The position numbers and the translations under genes were made by a program. Below the pieces are notes generated by a model. The model was not told the DNA's origin. It did not search any database and saw only the letters and a list, made by a program, of their open reading frames with translations. From NCBI GenBank assembly GCA_025056455.1, contig JANWVY010000001.1:753757-817756 (forward strand): a stretch of DNA of 64,000 nucleotides, read 5' to 3'. Below, one piece after another: positions 1-9,147 of this stretch (the first letter of the stretch is position 1; each line of letters starts with the position of its first letter). The stretch comes from Bryobacteraceae bacterium (GTDB lineage: Bacteria > Acidobacteriota > Terriglobia > Bryobacterales > Bryobacteraceae).

Positions 1-66
1 AGCCAGCGCAGCGGCTCTGACAAAATCCCGGCGGGAAAAAGATCCGGCCGCGGAGTTGAACTTCAT
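1..66 (-). CDS. Start of a Tat-exported protein (partial)
   Basis: Reading leftwards from the ATG at 66, 22 codons are open and run off the window edge. They contain a twin-arginine signal (FSRRDFVRAAALA), with SRRDF matching the S/T-R-R-x-F core followed by the start of a hydrophobic stretch. A strong ribosome binding site (AGGAGG) lies about 8 bases before the ATG. The product is therefore exported folded through the Tat system. In this kind of genome such signals often precede oxidoreductases, DUF1501 proteins or sugar-phosphate isomerase-like proteins, but the mature part is outside the window and the function cannot be assigned. The gap of about 120 bases from the RraA-like gene allows co-transcription. 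Confidence 0.7.
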   Translation of the reverse strand, partial: MKFNSAAGSFSRRDFVRAAALA

Positions 67-188
67 CAGTGACCCTCCTGATGTGACCCTTTTTATCACA
101 GGCGACGGCTGGAGAAAGCCGGGAGCCACTCCCTGCACGGATGAGCCGACAGTTGCGTCTCTGCCTGCAGGCGTGCCGCCCAGGCTAG

Positions 189-890
189 CTAGAGGACCCC
201 GTATTTGCGAAAGACGTCTCTCAAGTAGCCGCCGGCCAGCAATTCCGCCCGGGTCGAGTCCTCGCGGCGCGCTTTTTCCGCAGCTAGCTCAATCACCTCC
301 CGGACCATGGCGCCCGGAATCACCACCACTCCGTCATAGTCCGCAAAGATAAGGTCGCCCGGATGCACCAGCACTTCTCCGCATTCAACCGGGATGTTAT
401 AGCCGGTGACGATGCCGCGGCCCATCGAATCCACCGGCTTAATGCCCGCTGCAAAAACGGGGAAACCGAGCTCTTCAATCTTAGTGACGTCCCGGATCAA
501 TCCATCCACCACAGCGCCGCGAGCCCCACGCCCCTTCGCTGCCGTGGACAGCAGTTCGCCCCAGGGTGCGTTGCGAAGCGACTTTTGGGTCGCGACTACG
601 GCAACCTCGCCGGCCAGCAAACTGTCGACCGCTTCGATCTCCTTCCCATAGGGATCCTCCACCATGTGGTAAACATCTGAGCAGGCAATTGTGCGCGCCC
701 ATCCAGCAAACTTACATCGCTTGTGTACCGGGCGCAGGTACTCCCGCATTACTTGGTGGCGCACCCCCAACTGGTCGAGCGAATCTGACACTACGGCCGT
801 ATAAAGATGCTGCTCCACAAACTCGCACAGCCCAACATCCCAACTTCCATTCATCCCCTCTTTTGGCGATCCGTTCGTTGTAAACGGCAT
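189..890 (-). CDS. RraA-like family protein (possible 4-hydroxy-4-methyl-2-oxoglutarate aldolase/oxaloacetate decarboxylase)
   Basis: The 233-residue protein belongs to the RraA/DlpA-like family of small trimeric proteins. Members include divalent-metal aldolases that split hydroxy-methyl-oxoglutarate or oxaloacetate to pyruvate; others bind RNase E. The family core is visible: an early SDSLDQLG segment (about 35-42), GELLSTAAKGRGARGAVVDG (111-130) and the metal/substrate Arg-Asp pair in DGLIRD (R133, D134), then GDLIFADYDGVVVIP towards the C-terminus. The start lies 3 bases after the stop of the zinc-deacylase-like gene, so the two are almost certainly one transcript and probably act in the same carboxylate breakdown route under the divergent IclR regulator. 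The enzyme reading fits this context better than RNase E regulation, but the substrate is unknown. Confidence 0.82.
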   Translation of the reverse strand: MPFTTNGSPKEGMNGSWDVGLCEFVEQHLYTAVVSDSLDQLGVRHQVMREYLRPVHKRCKFAGWARTIACSDVYHMVEDPYGKEIEAVDSLLAGEVAVVATQKSLRNAPWGELLSTAAKGRGARGAVVDGLIRDVTKIEELGFPVFAAGIKPVDSMGRGIVTGYNIPVECGEVLVHPGDLIFADYDGVVVIPGAMVREVIELAAEKARREDSTRAELLAGGYLRDVFRKYGVL

Positions 891-893
891 GAC

Positions 894-1997
894 TCACCCC
901 TTGTTTTCAGGCTCGCTGAGCAACTCTTCCCAGGACACCTCATCCGCCACGACATAGAGAGTCTGTCCCTTCACGGGACGAGCGCTCAGGTGTAGCATGG
1001 CAATTGTTCCGCTTCGACTGGCGCGAATTTCCAAAGGCGGCGTGCTGTGATCGGCAAAGTCGTGTAACCAGCCAACCACGTCACCCGCCGAAACTCGCTC
1101 TCCCGGCGCTACAGCAGGCTCCCACACCCCGTCTCGGGGGCAGGGTTTGTAGTGTTCAAGCCGGTCGGCACGGATCAAGACCGGCTCAGGCGCATCCTCA
1201 GCACGGATTCGCTGGACGGCGCCTTCCAGTAAACCGTAGTGCCGTAGCAGATTCACCACGCCCTCATAGGCGTGTTTCACCCCTTGCCGGTTCGCGCTTT
1301 CGCCCGCACCAAATTCCCCGCCAATCGTGATCTTTCCCTCTGCCTCCGCTTCGTCCGTCAGCAGCCCAGAAGCCATCGTGCTCGCGTAGATCAAGCAAAA
1401 CGGCGGATCGAAAAGTCTCGCCGCCACGGCCATCTCAGCTCGCTGCCTGGGATCCGCAATCGGATGAAAGGACGTGCAGATGGGAAAGAGCCCTTCCTTT
1501 CCACCGGAATGGAGGTCCACCACGATTCTGCCACGGGGAAAGATGTGCCGCTTGACGAAATCCGCAATTCGATAAGAAATTGTCCCTCGAGGGTTTCCCG
1601 GAAAAGCCCGGTTCATGTTCACGCCATCAAGCGGTGACACCCTCGAATTCGCGACGCAGGCGCTCTCGCTTAATTGAGGAATCAGAATCACCCGGCCGGT
1701 CATCGCCTCCGGGTCTAGGTCTGCGCAGAGGCGTTTGACCGCGATCTGGCCCTCGTATTCATTCCCGTGCGTACCCCCAAAACAGACAACGCCGTTTTGA
1801 TTCAACCCGCGCCGCCCCACCACAACTGTGAGCGGCACGAGCGAATATCCCCACGTTCCATCCTGGTGAAAGGCAACTTGATAGTGGCGTTTTCCTGGAC
1901 TTTCAAAGTCGATTTCCGATACGTTGTAGGCAAGTTGCGGCATGCGAGGGGCAATAGCCTCAGCGTACGGGTCGCTTGGAGGTTGGTCAAGCCGCAT
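894..1997 (-). CDS. Succinylglutamate desuccinylase/aspartoacylase family zinc deacylase
   Basis: A metal-dependent hydrolase of the AstE/AspA branch of the M14 carboxypeptidase fold. Visible motifs are GGTHGNEYEG (zinc His and Glu), SPLDGVNMNRAFPG (substrate arginine region) and VVDLHSGGKEG (second zinc His), followed by a C-terminal beta domain typical of the DoeB-like subgroup. It probably removes an acyl group from an N-acylated amino acid or similar amide in the cytoplasm. The frame extends to an ATG at 2147, but that would overlap the divergent IclR gene and add residues unlike the family. ATG 1997 or 1943 is more likely; neither has a clear ribosome site, so the start is uncertain. It is translated just before the RraA-like gene. 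Confidence 0.78.
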   Translation of the reverse strand: MRLDQPPSDPYAEAIAPRMPQLAYNVSEIDFESPGKRHYQVAFHQDGTWGYSLVPLTVVVGRRGLNQNGVVCFGGTHGNEYEGQIAVKRLCADLDPEAMTGRVILIPQLSESACVANSRVSPLDGVNMNRAFPGNPRGTISYRIADFVKRHIFPRGRIVVDLHSGGKEGLFPICTSFHPIADPRQRAEMAVAARLFDPPFCLIYASTMASGLLTDEAEAEGKITIGGEFGAGESANRQGVKHAYEGVVNLLRHYGLLEGAVQRIRAEDAPEPVLIRADRLEHYKPCPRDGVWEPAVAPGERVSAGDVVGWLHDFADHSTPPLEIRASRSGTIAMLHLSARPVKGQTLYVVADEVSWEELLSEPENKG

Positions 1998-2091
1998 CGA
2001 GAGGTTATGTTCAGCATTCTGGACAGCAATCGCGGAGACTCTGCTGGTGGGTGAAACTTGATCCAGAATACTGGAAAGAGAAGGACGCTCT

Positions 2092-2880
2092 TTGCACCCT
2101 ATGCCCAGTGTTTCGAACGCCTCCTCGGTCGAACGAGCGCTTGCCATCTTAGAATGCTTGGATCAGTCCCGCCGTGGACTCAACATCTCAGAAATTAGCC
2201 GTAAACTGAACATTCCCAAAAGCTCGGCCCACGTCATCGTCGTCACGCTTGAACGGCTGGGCTATGTGCAAAAGCGGCCGCAGTCCTTGTACTACACCTT
2301 GGGCCTAAAAGCCTACGGGCTAGGCCAAGGGATGACGAGAAACCTCTCGATTTCTGAAACCGCTTTGCCGCATATGAGGGCTCTCAGCAACCAGCTGCAG
2401 CTCCCTTCTCACCTGGCTATACCGGACGGCGATCAAGGCGTCTACATCCAGAAGGTGGATGCGCCTGGCTTAATCAAAATTGACACCTACGTCGGTCGCC
2501 GCATGGACCTGCATTGTACCGGCGTGGGGAAAATCATCCTCGCCTTTGGACCACCAGAATTGTTGGAGAGATTTCTTCACAAGCCGGCTTATATCCGCTA
2601 CACGCGCAACACAATTACTTCGGCGCGCTTGCTCCAGCGAGAAATCCAGAAAGTGCGCAAGCTCGGCTACGCCTTAGACGACGAGGAAGAAGAGCTGTGC
2701 GTGCGCTGTGTCGCTGTGCCTGTTTGTTCGCAAGGACGCTTTAGCGCAGCGCTGTCTGTTTCTGGCGCCACAGCCCAACTTCCTATTCCCGCTGTGGAAG
2801 AGATCGCTAAGAAACTAAAATCCACGGCAGCGGCCATTGCCGCGGCCGCCTCCCCAGGGCCGAAGGAGGGAGCACTCTGA
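2092..2880 (+). CDS. IclR family transcriptional regulator
   Basis: A 262-residue regulator with the IclR layout: an N-terminal winged helix-turn-helix (about residues 10-70, with SSVERALAILECL and LNISEISRKLNIPKSSAHV) and a C-terminal GAF-like effector domain (about 85-250, ending in SVSGATAQLP, a typical IclR signature). IclR proteins usually control an adjacent, often divergent, catabolic operon in response to a small carboxylic acid or aromatic. Here the gene is divergent from the deacylase/RraA pair, making that pair the likely target. The chosen start is TTG 2092, because AAGGAC lies 5-6 bases upstream; ATG 2101 is the alternative but its spacing to that site is too long. Confidence 0.9.
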   Translation: MHPMPSVSNASSVERALAILECLDQSRRGLNISEISRKLNIPKSSAHVIVVTLERLGYVQKRPQSLYYTLGLKAYGLGQGMTRNLSISETALPHMRALSNQLQLPSHLAIPDGDQGVYIQKVDAPGLIKIDTYVGRRMDLHCTGVGKIILAFGPPELLERFLHKPAYIRYTRNTITSARLLQREIQKVRKLGYALDDEEEELCVRCVAVPVCSQGRFSAALSVSGATAQLPIPAVEEIAKKLKSTAAAIAAAASPGPKEGAL

Positions 2881-3018
2881 CTCTCCGAGATGCAACGAAG
2901 GCGTCAGCCGCCCCTCGCCGTCTTCCTGCAGACGCTTGGCGGCGGCTTGCTAGCACCCTTGACTTCCTTGCCGAGCTTTGATAAGGATCGCCCCCAATTC
3001 GAGCGAGGTAACCTTCCC

Positions 3019-6000
3019 ATGAAGTCTTTGCTGACCGTTTTGACCATCCTCTGTTGCGCCAGCTCCTTGAAGGCGCAAGCCGTCAAGGGCACACTCCTCG
3101 GCACAGTCGTCGACTCCTCACAAGCAGCTGTTCCAACAGCCAAGGTCGTGATCGTGGATATCCATCGCGGCGTTACCCGCGAAATGGTCACCAACGACAG
3201 CGGCTTCTATTCCTTTCCAAATCTCGAAGCAGGCACCTACCGCGTCACTGTGGAGGCTCCAGGCTTTCAGAAAGCTCAACGTGACACCGTCGAAGTGTTC
3301 GTCAATTCAACGGTCCGCGCCGATTTTGAACTCAAACCCGGGGCGGTGACAGAAACCATTGAAGTGCAGGGTGAGGGGCCTATTCTGCAAACCGACCGCG
3401 CCGACACTGGTCGCCGCATCGAAACCCGGCAGGTGGCTGACATGCCGCTCGGTTTCAATCGCAATTTTCAGAGTTTGCTCAGTTTGGTCCCCGGTGTTCG
3501 CCGTTCCTTTCGCCCCCACAGTGAGTTTTTTAATTCCGCCGACACCTTGTCCAACGAAGTGAATGGCCAGAACCGTCAAGTCAGTAACTATCAGCTGGAG
3601 GGCGTCGACAATAACCACCGCACGGGTTTGCTCCAGGTTTTGATCCCTCCAATCGAGGCCATTGCTGCGGTCGACATCTCCACGAGTAACTACGAGGCCG
3701 AGCTGGGTCGCGCCAGTGGGGCAGTTATCAACGTCACCCTGAAGTCCGGAACCAACGAGCTTCATGGCAGCTTGTTCCATTTCCACCGCAACCAGCACTT
3801 TACGGCCCGGAATTTCTTTGCTGCCTCCCGCCCGCCTACCGTCTATAACTTGTTTGGCTTCACTTTGGGCGGGCCGATCCGCAAAAACCAGACATTTTTC
3901 TTCGGGGACTTCCAGGGCATCCGTGACCGTCGCGGAGACGTCAACATCGCCACGATTCCAACGATGGCTTTCCGCCAGGGGAATCTCTCGAGTTTCGCCT
4001 TTCCTGTTTTCGATCCGGAGACCGGATTACCGGGCGGGATTGGACGCACGCCATTCCCAGGAAATATCATTCCCGCAAGCCGCATCAGCCCAATTTCCCG
4101 GCGAATGCTGGAGCTGATTCCTCCCCCCATCCGCCCGGGCGAAGGCGCGAATTGGGAACGCAACACCGTCCGCGAAAAAGATATTAACGGGCTAGATGGC
4201 AAAATCGACCACCTCATGGGGCCCTACAACCGCTTTTCTGGCCGGTATAGCTTCCAGTACCCAAAGGTATACGATCCACCCGTTTACTCGGCCAAGGCGG
4301 GCGGTCCGTCCAAACAGAACGGCTTTGCGGGAACCGGCACCAATAAGATCCACTCCGGCGCCATTAACTATACGCGCATCTTTAGCCCTACCTTCATCGG
4401 CGAGGTTCGCATTGGCGCATTCCGGTATCGGAACGAAGCCTATAACGCGGACTACGGACTGAAGACTGCCGAAGAACTGGGGATCCCCGGCGTCAATATC
4501 AGCCAGTTTACCTCCGGCATTCCGCAAATCTGGATCAGCGGATTCACCTCGTCCGTTCTTGGCTACAGCCAAAGTCTGCCCTGGCAGCGCGCCGAAACCA
4601 ATTTCAACTACGTCACTAACTGGACCAAGATCCGCCTCAATCACACTTTCAAATGGGGCGCCGATATTCGCCGCGTGCGCGACGATCTGAATCAAAACGA
4701 TGCCTTCGGCGCGCGCGGGCGGTTCCAGTTTACGGAAGGCACGACGGCGTTGAATGCCCCAGGAGCGCCGCGCACCGGCATCGGCAACTCCTTTGCTTCT
4801 TTTCTGCTCGACCTACCCAACTTCGTCGCGCGCAGCGTACCGTATATCTTCCCCGCTTACCGCCAAACCACGGCCTTTTTCTTCGTTCAAGACAAATGGC
4901 AGGCCAGCCGGAAGCTCACCATCGACATCGGGTTGCGTTATGAATATTGGCGCAATCCACGGCCCCGCCTTCCCGGCGGCTTCGCCAACTATGACCCCGA
5001 AAACAATCGCGTGCTGGTTGCTGGCGTCGGCAGTATCCCGATGGATCTAGGTCGCCGGCAGTACAACAAACACTTCAATCCCCGGCTTGGCATCTCCTAC
5101 CGGCTGAACCAAAAGACGGTTGTCCGCACTGGTTTCGGCATCTCCGTACAGCCTCTGGCCGATTTCAACTACGGCTACAACTTCCCGGTTCGCACCACGG
5201 AACAATATCTTGCTACGGATGCCTTCAGTATTGGAGGACGCATGGCTACAGGCTTCCCTCCCCCTCCCTCCCAGTTCTATCCTCCGAGTGGCATTATCGA
5301 AAACGCGCCCTTGACGCAAAGTTTCACGGTTTTTACGCAGGACCTGCGCGAGGGCTACCTCCAATCCTGGAACTTCGCCATTCAACGCGCCTTGCCTGCC
5401 AATTTCGTCCTCGACGTTGCGTATGTCGGGAATCAGGCAGTGAAAAACTACGCATTCCGTGACATTAACGCGAGTCCCATTCTCAACTCAGGCGTTGCAG
5501 GACAGCCCCTATTCCAGCGTTTTGGTCGCAGGGCGCCTGTCAGCTCCTGGCATCCCACTCAGAGCAACTACCACTCCCTTCAGGTCAAATTCGACCGCCG
5601 CCTGTCTAACGGATTCCTCCTGACAACGGCTTACACCTACAGCAAAGCGATCGATCAAGACTTCTTCCAACAACTCAACTTCCGGCTGAACCGCGCGACC
5701 GGAAACAACGACCGCCAACACATCTTCGTACAGAGTTACATCTACGAGCTGCCGTTCGGGCGCGGCAAGAAGTGGGCAACCTCTGGAGTAGGTAGCGCTC
5801 TGCTTGGCGGCTGGCAGCTGAGCGGCATTCTCACGCTCATGACAGGAACGCCTCTCAACATCTTTGGTGGCGGCGTTTTGAACACGCCCGGCTCCAACAA
5901 TCGGCCCGACCTCTTGCGTAAACCGAGGATTCTAGGCGGCATTGGTCGCGGCAATCTGTGGCTAGAAACCGACGCCTTTGCGGATCCCGGCGTTGGCCGG

Positions 6001-6264
6001 ATGGGAACGACGGGCCGTAACATTTTGCGCGGCCCCAGTTTCCCCAATCTCGATCTCTCCCTCTTCCGCCGCTTTCATCTCTCAGAGCGCTTCAAAGCAG
6101 AGCTGCGCGCCGAATCGTTCAATTTCTCCAACACCCCAAAATTCGCCAATCCTGACGGCAATTTTACGAGCCCGACCTTTGGCATGGTCACGGGCGCTGG
6201 CGACGACTTTACGGATCCAGCCTTCCGGCGCCAGATCCAACTCGGCCTCAAGATCACCTTCTAA
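3019..6264 (+). CDS. TonB-dependent receptor-like outer-membrane protein with carboxypeptidase-regulatory-like domain (Oar type)
   Basis: The protein is 1081 residues long from ATG 3019, preceded by GAGGT. The open frame reaches back to 2890, but only the 3019 start gives a clean signal peptide (MKSLLTVLTILCCASSLKAQ). Order of domains: signal peptide; carboxypeptidase-regulatory-like beta-sandwich (about 22-110, with GTVVDSSQAAVP and GFYSFPNLEAGTYRVTVEAPGF); a plug-like region (about 125-240); a long beta-barrel ending in aromatic residues (GLKITF), the usual outer-membrane insertion signal. Such Oar-like receptors are expanded in Acidobacteriota and are thought to take up or bind large substrates such as glycans or peptides. 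No TonB box is obvious. It follows the IclR gene by about 140 bases and faces the DUF1501 operon. Confidence 0.88.
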   Translation: MKSLLTVLTILCCASSLKAQAVKGTLLGTVVDSSQAAVPTAKVVIVDIHRGVTREMVTNDSGFYSFPNLEAGTYRVTVEAPGFQKAQRDTVEVFVNSTVRADFELKPGAVTETIEVQGEGPILQTDRADTGRRIETRQVADMPLGFNRNFQSLLSLVPGVRRSFRPHSEFFNSADTLSNEVNGQNRQVSNYQLEGVDNNHRTGLLQVLIPPIEAIAAVDISTSNYEAELGRASGAVINVTLKSGTNELHGSLFHFHRNQHFTARNFFAASRPPTVYNLFGFTLGGPIRKNQTFFFGDFQGIRDRRGDVNIATIPTMAFRQGNLSSFAFPVFDPETGLPGGIGRTPFPGNIIPASRISPISRRMLELIPPPIRPGEGANWERNTVREKDINGLDGKIDHLMGPYNRFSGRYSFQYPKVYDPPVYSAKAGGPSKQNGFAGTGTNKIHSGAINYTRIFSPTFIGEVRIGAFRYRNEAYNADYGLKTAEELGIPGVNISQFTSGIPQIWISGFTSSVLGYSQSLPWQRAETNFNYVTNWTKIRLNHTFKWGADIRRVRDDLNQNDAFGARGRFQFTEGTTALNAPGAPRTGIGNSFASFLLDLPNFVARSVPYIFPAYRQTTAFFFVQDKWQASRKLTIDIGLRYEYWRNPRPRLPGGFANYDPENNRVLVAGVGSIPMDLGRRQYNKHFNPRLGISYRLNQKTVVRTGFGISVQPLADFNYGYNFPVRTTEQYLATDAFSIGGRMATGFPPPPSQFYPPSGIIENAPLTQSFTVFTQDLREGYLQSWNFAIQRALPANFVLDVAYVGNQAVKNYAFRDINASPILNSGVAGQPLFQRFGRRAPVSSWHPTQSNYHSLQVKFDRRLSNGFLLTTAYTYSKAIDQDFFQQLNFRLNRATGNNDRQHIFVQSYIYELPFGRGKKWATSGVGSALLGGWQLSGILTLMTGTPLNIFGGGVLNTPGSNNRPDLLRKPRILGGIGRGNLWLETDAFADPGVGRMGTTGRNILRGPSFPNLDLSLFRRFHLSERFKAELRAESFNFSNTPKFANPDGNFTSPTFGMVTGAGDDFTDPAFRRQIQLGLKITF

Positions 6265-6288
6265 AGCTGGCTCTCAGTTGAGCCTTTC

Positions 6289-6318
6289 CCTTGCGTCCGG
6301 CCCGCACCGGGCGCAAGG
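6289..6318. terminator. Hairpin between converging genes
   Basis: CCTTGCG (6289-6295) pairs perfectly with CGCAAGG (6312-6318), with further CCGG self-complementarity in the loop. It lies 25 bases after the receptor stop and 35 bases before the stop of the opposing FG-GAP gene. The position suits a bidirectional terminator, but there is no clear T-tract on either strand. Confidence 0.4.
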
Positions 6319-6353
6319 CCGAGCGGCCCTTGGAAAGAGGGTGGAACGGGGGT

Positions 6354-7574
6354 TTACCGCTTAGGCGCCCCTTGATTCAGCCACACATCGACCCGGGGAG
6401 CATTCCAGGTATACGGTTTGCCGATAATATCGAGATCGCCGTCGCCATCCACATCCGCCAAACGGCCTTCATGCCACCCGTGTCCTACCGTCAACACCGT
6501 CGTCCGGAATTGGCCTCGACCGTCACCATACAAAATCCAGGATTTCGCCTCCGGATGGTCTACGCCCGGTTGGCTGGTCCACTTGGCCATCTCCGCCGCG
6601 AAGATATCGAGGTTGCCATCTCCGTCGATATCTCCTAGATCGAGTGTGTGCCCGTGCACCATGTCCTGTGGAAGAAGGTTTCGTCCTTGCCAACACGAAG
6701 CCTCCAGCGGATTCCCATCACAGCGGTAAAACATGAGCGGACCGTTGCCATCACCCGGTGCAATCACAATTTGCGGCGCTTTGGTGGCAAGAAAGCGGCC
6801 TGCACGAATACGGCCGCCGAATTCGCCCACACGAATCGGGCGGAACCGGCCCTTTTTGTCCAACTTGAACCAGCAGTTGCCGGCCAGCAAATCCAGCTTG
6901 CCGTCCTGGTCTATGTCAAAGGCGTCGAGACCTTCGGGATAACGAGCTGCGTCCGCATAACCCCGTCCGCCCTCTTCAGAAAAGATCACTTTCGCCGGCC
7001 AAGGTTGCGTGAGCTTTGGATGTTTTGGAATCTCCGCCAGAAAAATGGACTTTGCTTTTTGGTTCCAAAACACCAGTTGGGGCCTACCACTCCCTTTGAG
7101 ATCCGCAAAGATTTGATCGTGGTGTTGCCTGGCGCCGCCCGCTTTGATCACATATCGCCGCCAAGGCGTTGCAGCTTCCAAGCGGGGCCAAGGATTCTCC
7201 CACCACCACATCTGCGAGCCCTGTGCATCGTGTCCAAATACAAGATCGAGGTCTCCATCTCCGTCAATGTCATAGGCGGCCCCGCCCGCCTCAAGCGTCA
7301 GAAATTCTGGCTCCACGATGTACTGCTTCCAGCCCGCCTTCGTATACCGAAAGAGCACCAAGGCAGGCGCCTTCACGCGAAAGCTGATCACAAAATCTTG
7401 GGCGCCATCTCGGTCCACATCCACCACCAATAGACCTGTTTGCTGGTGGGAACCGGCAGGGACTGGGAGTTCGCCGCGAGAAGAAGAGAGATGCTTCCAT
7501 TCCACCTCCGCGACTCCCAAGGCTGGAACCATTAGCGCAAAGGCAAGAGCGGTCGCAGCCCCAACACCCCTCAC
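6354..7574 (-). CDS. Secreted FG-GAP/VCBS repeat protein
   Basis: A 406-residue protein with an N-terminal signal peptide (MRGVGAATALAFALMVPALG). At least five calcium-binding-type repeats follow: DVDRDGAQDFVI, DIDGDGDLDLVFG, DIDQDGKLDLLAG, DIDGDGNLDIFAAE and DVDGDGDLDIIGKP. These FG-GAP/VCBS blades fold into a beta-propeller like that of integrin alpha chains, so the protein is probably periplasmic or surface-bound and recognises a ligand rather than catalysing a reaction. It starts 10 bases after the DUF1501 gene stop and is the last gene of a three-gene operon. In related bacteria such proteins accompany DUF1501/DUF1553 pairs. The specific ligand is unknown. Confidence 0.85.
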   Translation of the reverse strand: MRGVGAATALAFALMVPALGVAEVEWKHLSSSRGELPVPAGSHQQTGLLVVDVDRDGAQDFVISFRVKAPALVLFRYTKAGWKQYIVEPEFLTLEAGGAAYDIDGDGDLDLVFGHDAQGSQMWWWENPWPRLEAATPWRRYVIKAGGARQHHDQIFADLKGSGRPQLVFWNQKAKSIFLAEIPKHPKLTQPWPAKVIFSEEGGRGYADAARYPEGLDAFDIDQDGKLDLLAGNCWFKLDKKGRFRPIRVGEFGGRIRAGRFLATKAPQIVIAPGDGNGPLMFYRCDGNPLEASCWQGRNLLPQDMVHGHTLDLGDIDGDGNLDIFAAEMAKWTSQPGVDHPEAKSWILYGDGRGQFRTTVLTVGHGWHEGRLADVDGDGDLDIIGKPYTWNAPRVDVWLNQGAPKR

Positions 7575-7584
7575 TGCGCCCTCG

Positions 7585-9147
7585 CTAAACGAGAATCGCT
7601 TTCACAGGCGCGGCACGCTCGACACCGGTCAACCGGACATCGAGACCCTGGTATTTGTAAGTGAAGCGCTCGTGATCAATGCCGAACAAATGCAGAATCG
7701 TTGCTTGGAAATCCCGCACATGCACTGGGTCTCGTACGATGTTGTAGCTAAAGTCATCCGTCTCCCCGTGTACGACGCCTCCTTTGATTCCGCCGCCTGC
7801 CATCCACAAACTGAAGCAGCGCGGATGATGGTCGCGCCCATAGTCCGTTTCGGTAAGTTTGCCTTGCGAATAGATGGTCCGGCCAAACTCGCCCGCGACA
7901 ATCACCAGGGTCTCCTCGAGCATCCCCCGCTGCTTGAGGTCTTGAACCAGTGCCCAGCAAGGCTGGTCGATCTCTTTGCACTGGCTCGGAAGCACCTCGG
8001 GCAGCAACCCGTGGACGTCCCACCCCCGGTGGTAGACCTGAATGAACCGGACCCCGCGCTCGGCAAGTCGCCGCGCCAGCAGGCAGCTTTGCGCAAACGA
8101 TCCAGCAAGTCGCGACTCCGGACCGTAGAGCTTCCAGATGAATTCCGGCTCCTTGCTCAAATCGGTCAACTCGGGCACGGAACTCTGCATCCGAAAAGCC
8201 ATTTCATACTGCGCGATGCGAGTTTTCGTCTCTGGATCGCCGAGTCGTTGAAATGTCAGCTCGTTCATTTTGGCGAGCGCATCTAGCATCCCCCGGCGTA
8301 CGTGCTGGGGAACCCCATCTGGGTTGTTGATAAAAAGCACGGGATCGCCCGAGCTGCGGAGGCTGACGCCCGAATGCTCCCCAGAAAGAAATCCCGCACT
8401 CCATAGCCGCGCCGAGATGGCTTGTACATTCGCGCGGGGATGATTGTGTTTCGCCTGCAACACAACAAACGTGGGCAGGTCTTGATTCATGCTACCTAGT
8501 CCGTAACTCAACCACGAGCCGATGCATGGCCTACCAGCAATCATCGAGCCCGTCTGGAAAAATGTAATAGCCGGCTCGTGATTGATGGCCTCGGTGTGCA
8601 TGCTCCGGATGATGGCGATATCGTCCACCATGCTGCCAATCTTCGGCAACAGTTCCGACACCCAGGCGCCCGATTTGCCATACTGATGGAACTTGAAGAT
8701 GGAAGGAGCAATGGGAAAGCGGCTCTGCCCGCTGGTCATCGTTGTGAGACGTTGCCCGCCACGAACCGACTCCGGCAGATCTTTGTTAAACCACTCCTTC
8801 ATTTGGGGCTTATAGTCGAACGTCTCCATCTGCGGCGGAGCGCCGACCAGATGAATGTAAATGCAGCGTTTGGCCTTGGGAGGAAAATGGGGCAGACCGG
8901 CATGGCCCTGACTAGCGGCCGCCGTGTCTTTGCCAAGCAACCAGGCCAGCGCAAGTGCCCCGATGCCTTGAGCGCTCTGGGAGAAAAATCTCCGGCGCGA
9001 CTCCTCGACGCCCATCGCACAGGCCAGCCCATCCAGCGGATGCCGGCCCGGCGCATGCCGCCGCAACGACTCTGCATCCAGCCTCCGTGCTGGCAAAGAA
9101 TAATGTCCCTCCGCGTCCGGCCGGAGGATCCGTTCCGGATCTCTCAT
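7585..9147 (-). CDS. DUF1501 domain-containing protein
   Basis: A 520-residue DUF1501 protein, a family of alkaline-phosphatase/sulfatase-like fold common in Planctomycetes and Acidobacteriota. It has an N-terminal twin-arginine-like export signal ([20 protein letters not shown], about residues 50-69) after a longer leader, and the conserved C-terminal stretches [31 protein letters not shown] and VHGETDDF. The ATG overlaps the stop of the upstream DUF1553 gene by 4 bases (ATGA), which argues for translational coupling and for this start despite the long leader. DUF1501 and DUF1549/DUF1553 proteins are nearly always paired; the pair is suspected to act on sulfated or otherwise decorated polymers in the periplasm, but no activity is established. 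Confidence 0.88.
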   Translation of the reverse strand: MRDPERILRPDAEGHYSLPARRLDAESLRRHAPGRHPLDGLACAMGVEESRRRFFSQSAQGIGALALAWLLGKDTAAASQGHAGLPHFPPKAKRCIYIHLVGAPPQMETFDYKPQMKEWFNKDLPESVRGGQRLTTMTSGQSRFPIAPSIFKFHQYGKSGAWVSELLPKIGSMVDDIAIIRSMHTEAINHEPAITFFQTGSMIAGRPCIGSWLSYGLGSMNQDLPTFVVLQAKHNHPRANVQAISARLWSAGFLSGEHSGVSLRSSGDPVLFINNPDGVPQHVRRGMLDALAKMNELTFQRLGDPETKTRIAQYEMAFRMQSSVPELTDLSKEPEFIWKLYGPESRLAGSFAQSCLLARRLAERGVRFIQVYHRGWDVHGLLPEVLPSQCKEIDQPCWALVQDLKQRGMLEETLVIVAGEFGRTIYSQGKLTETDYGRDHHPRCFSLWMAGGGIKGGVVHGETDDFSYNIVRDPVHVRDFQATILHLFGIDHERFTYKYQGLDVRLTGVERAAPVKAILV

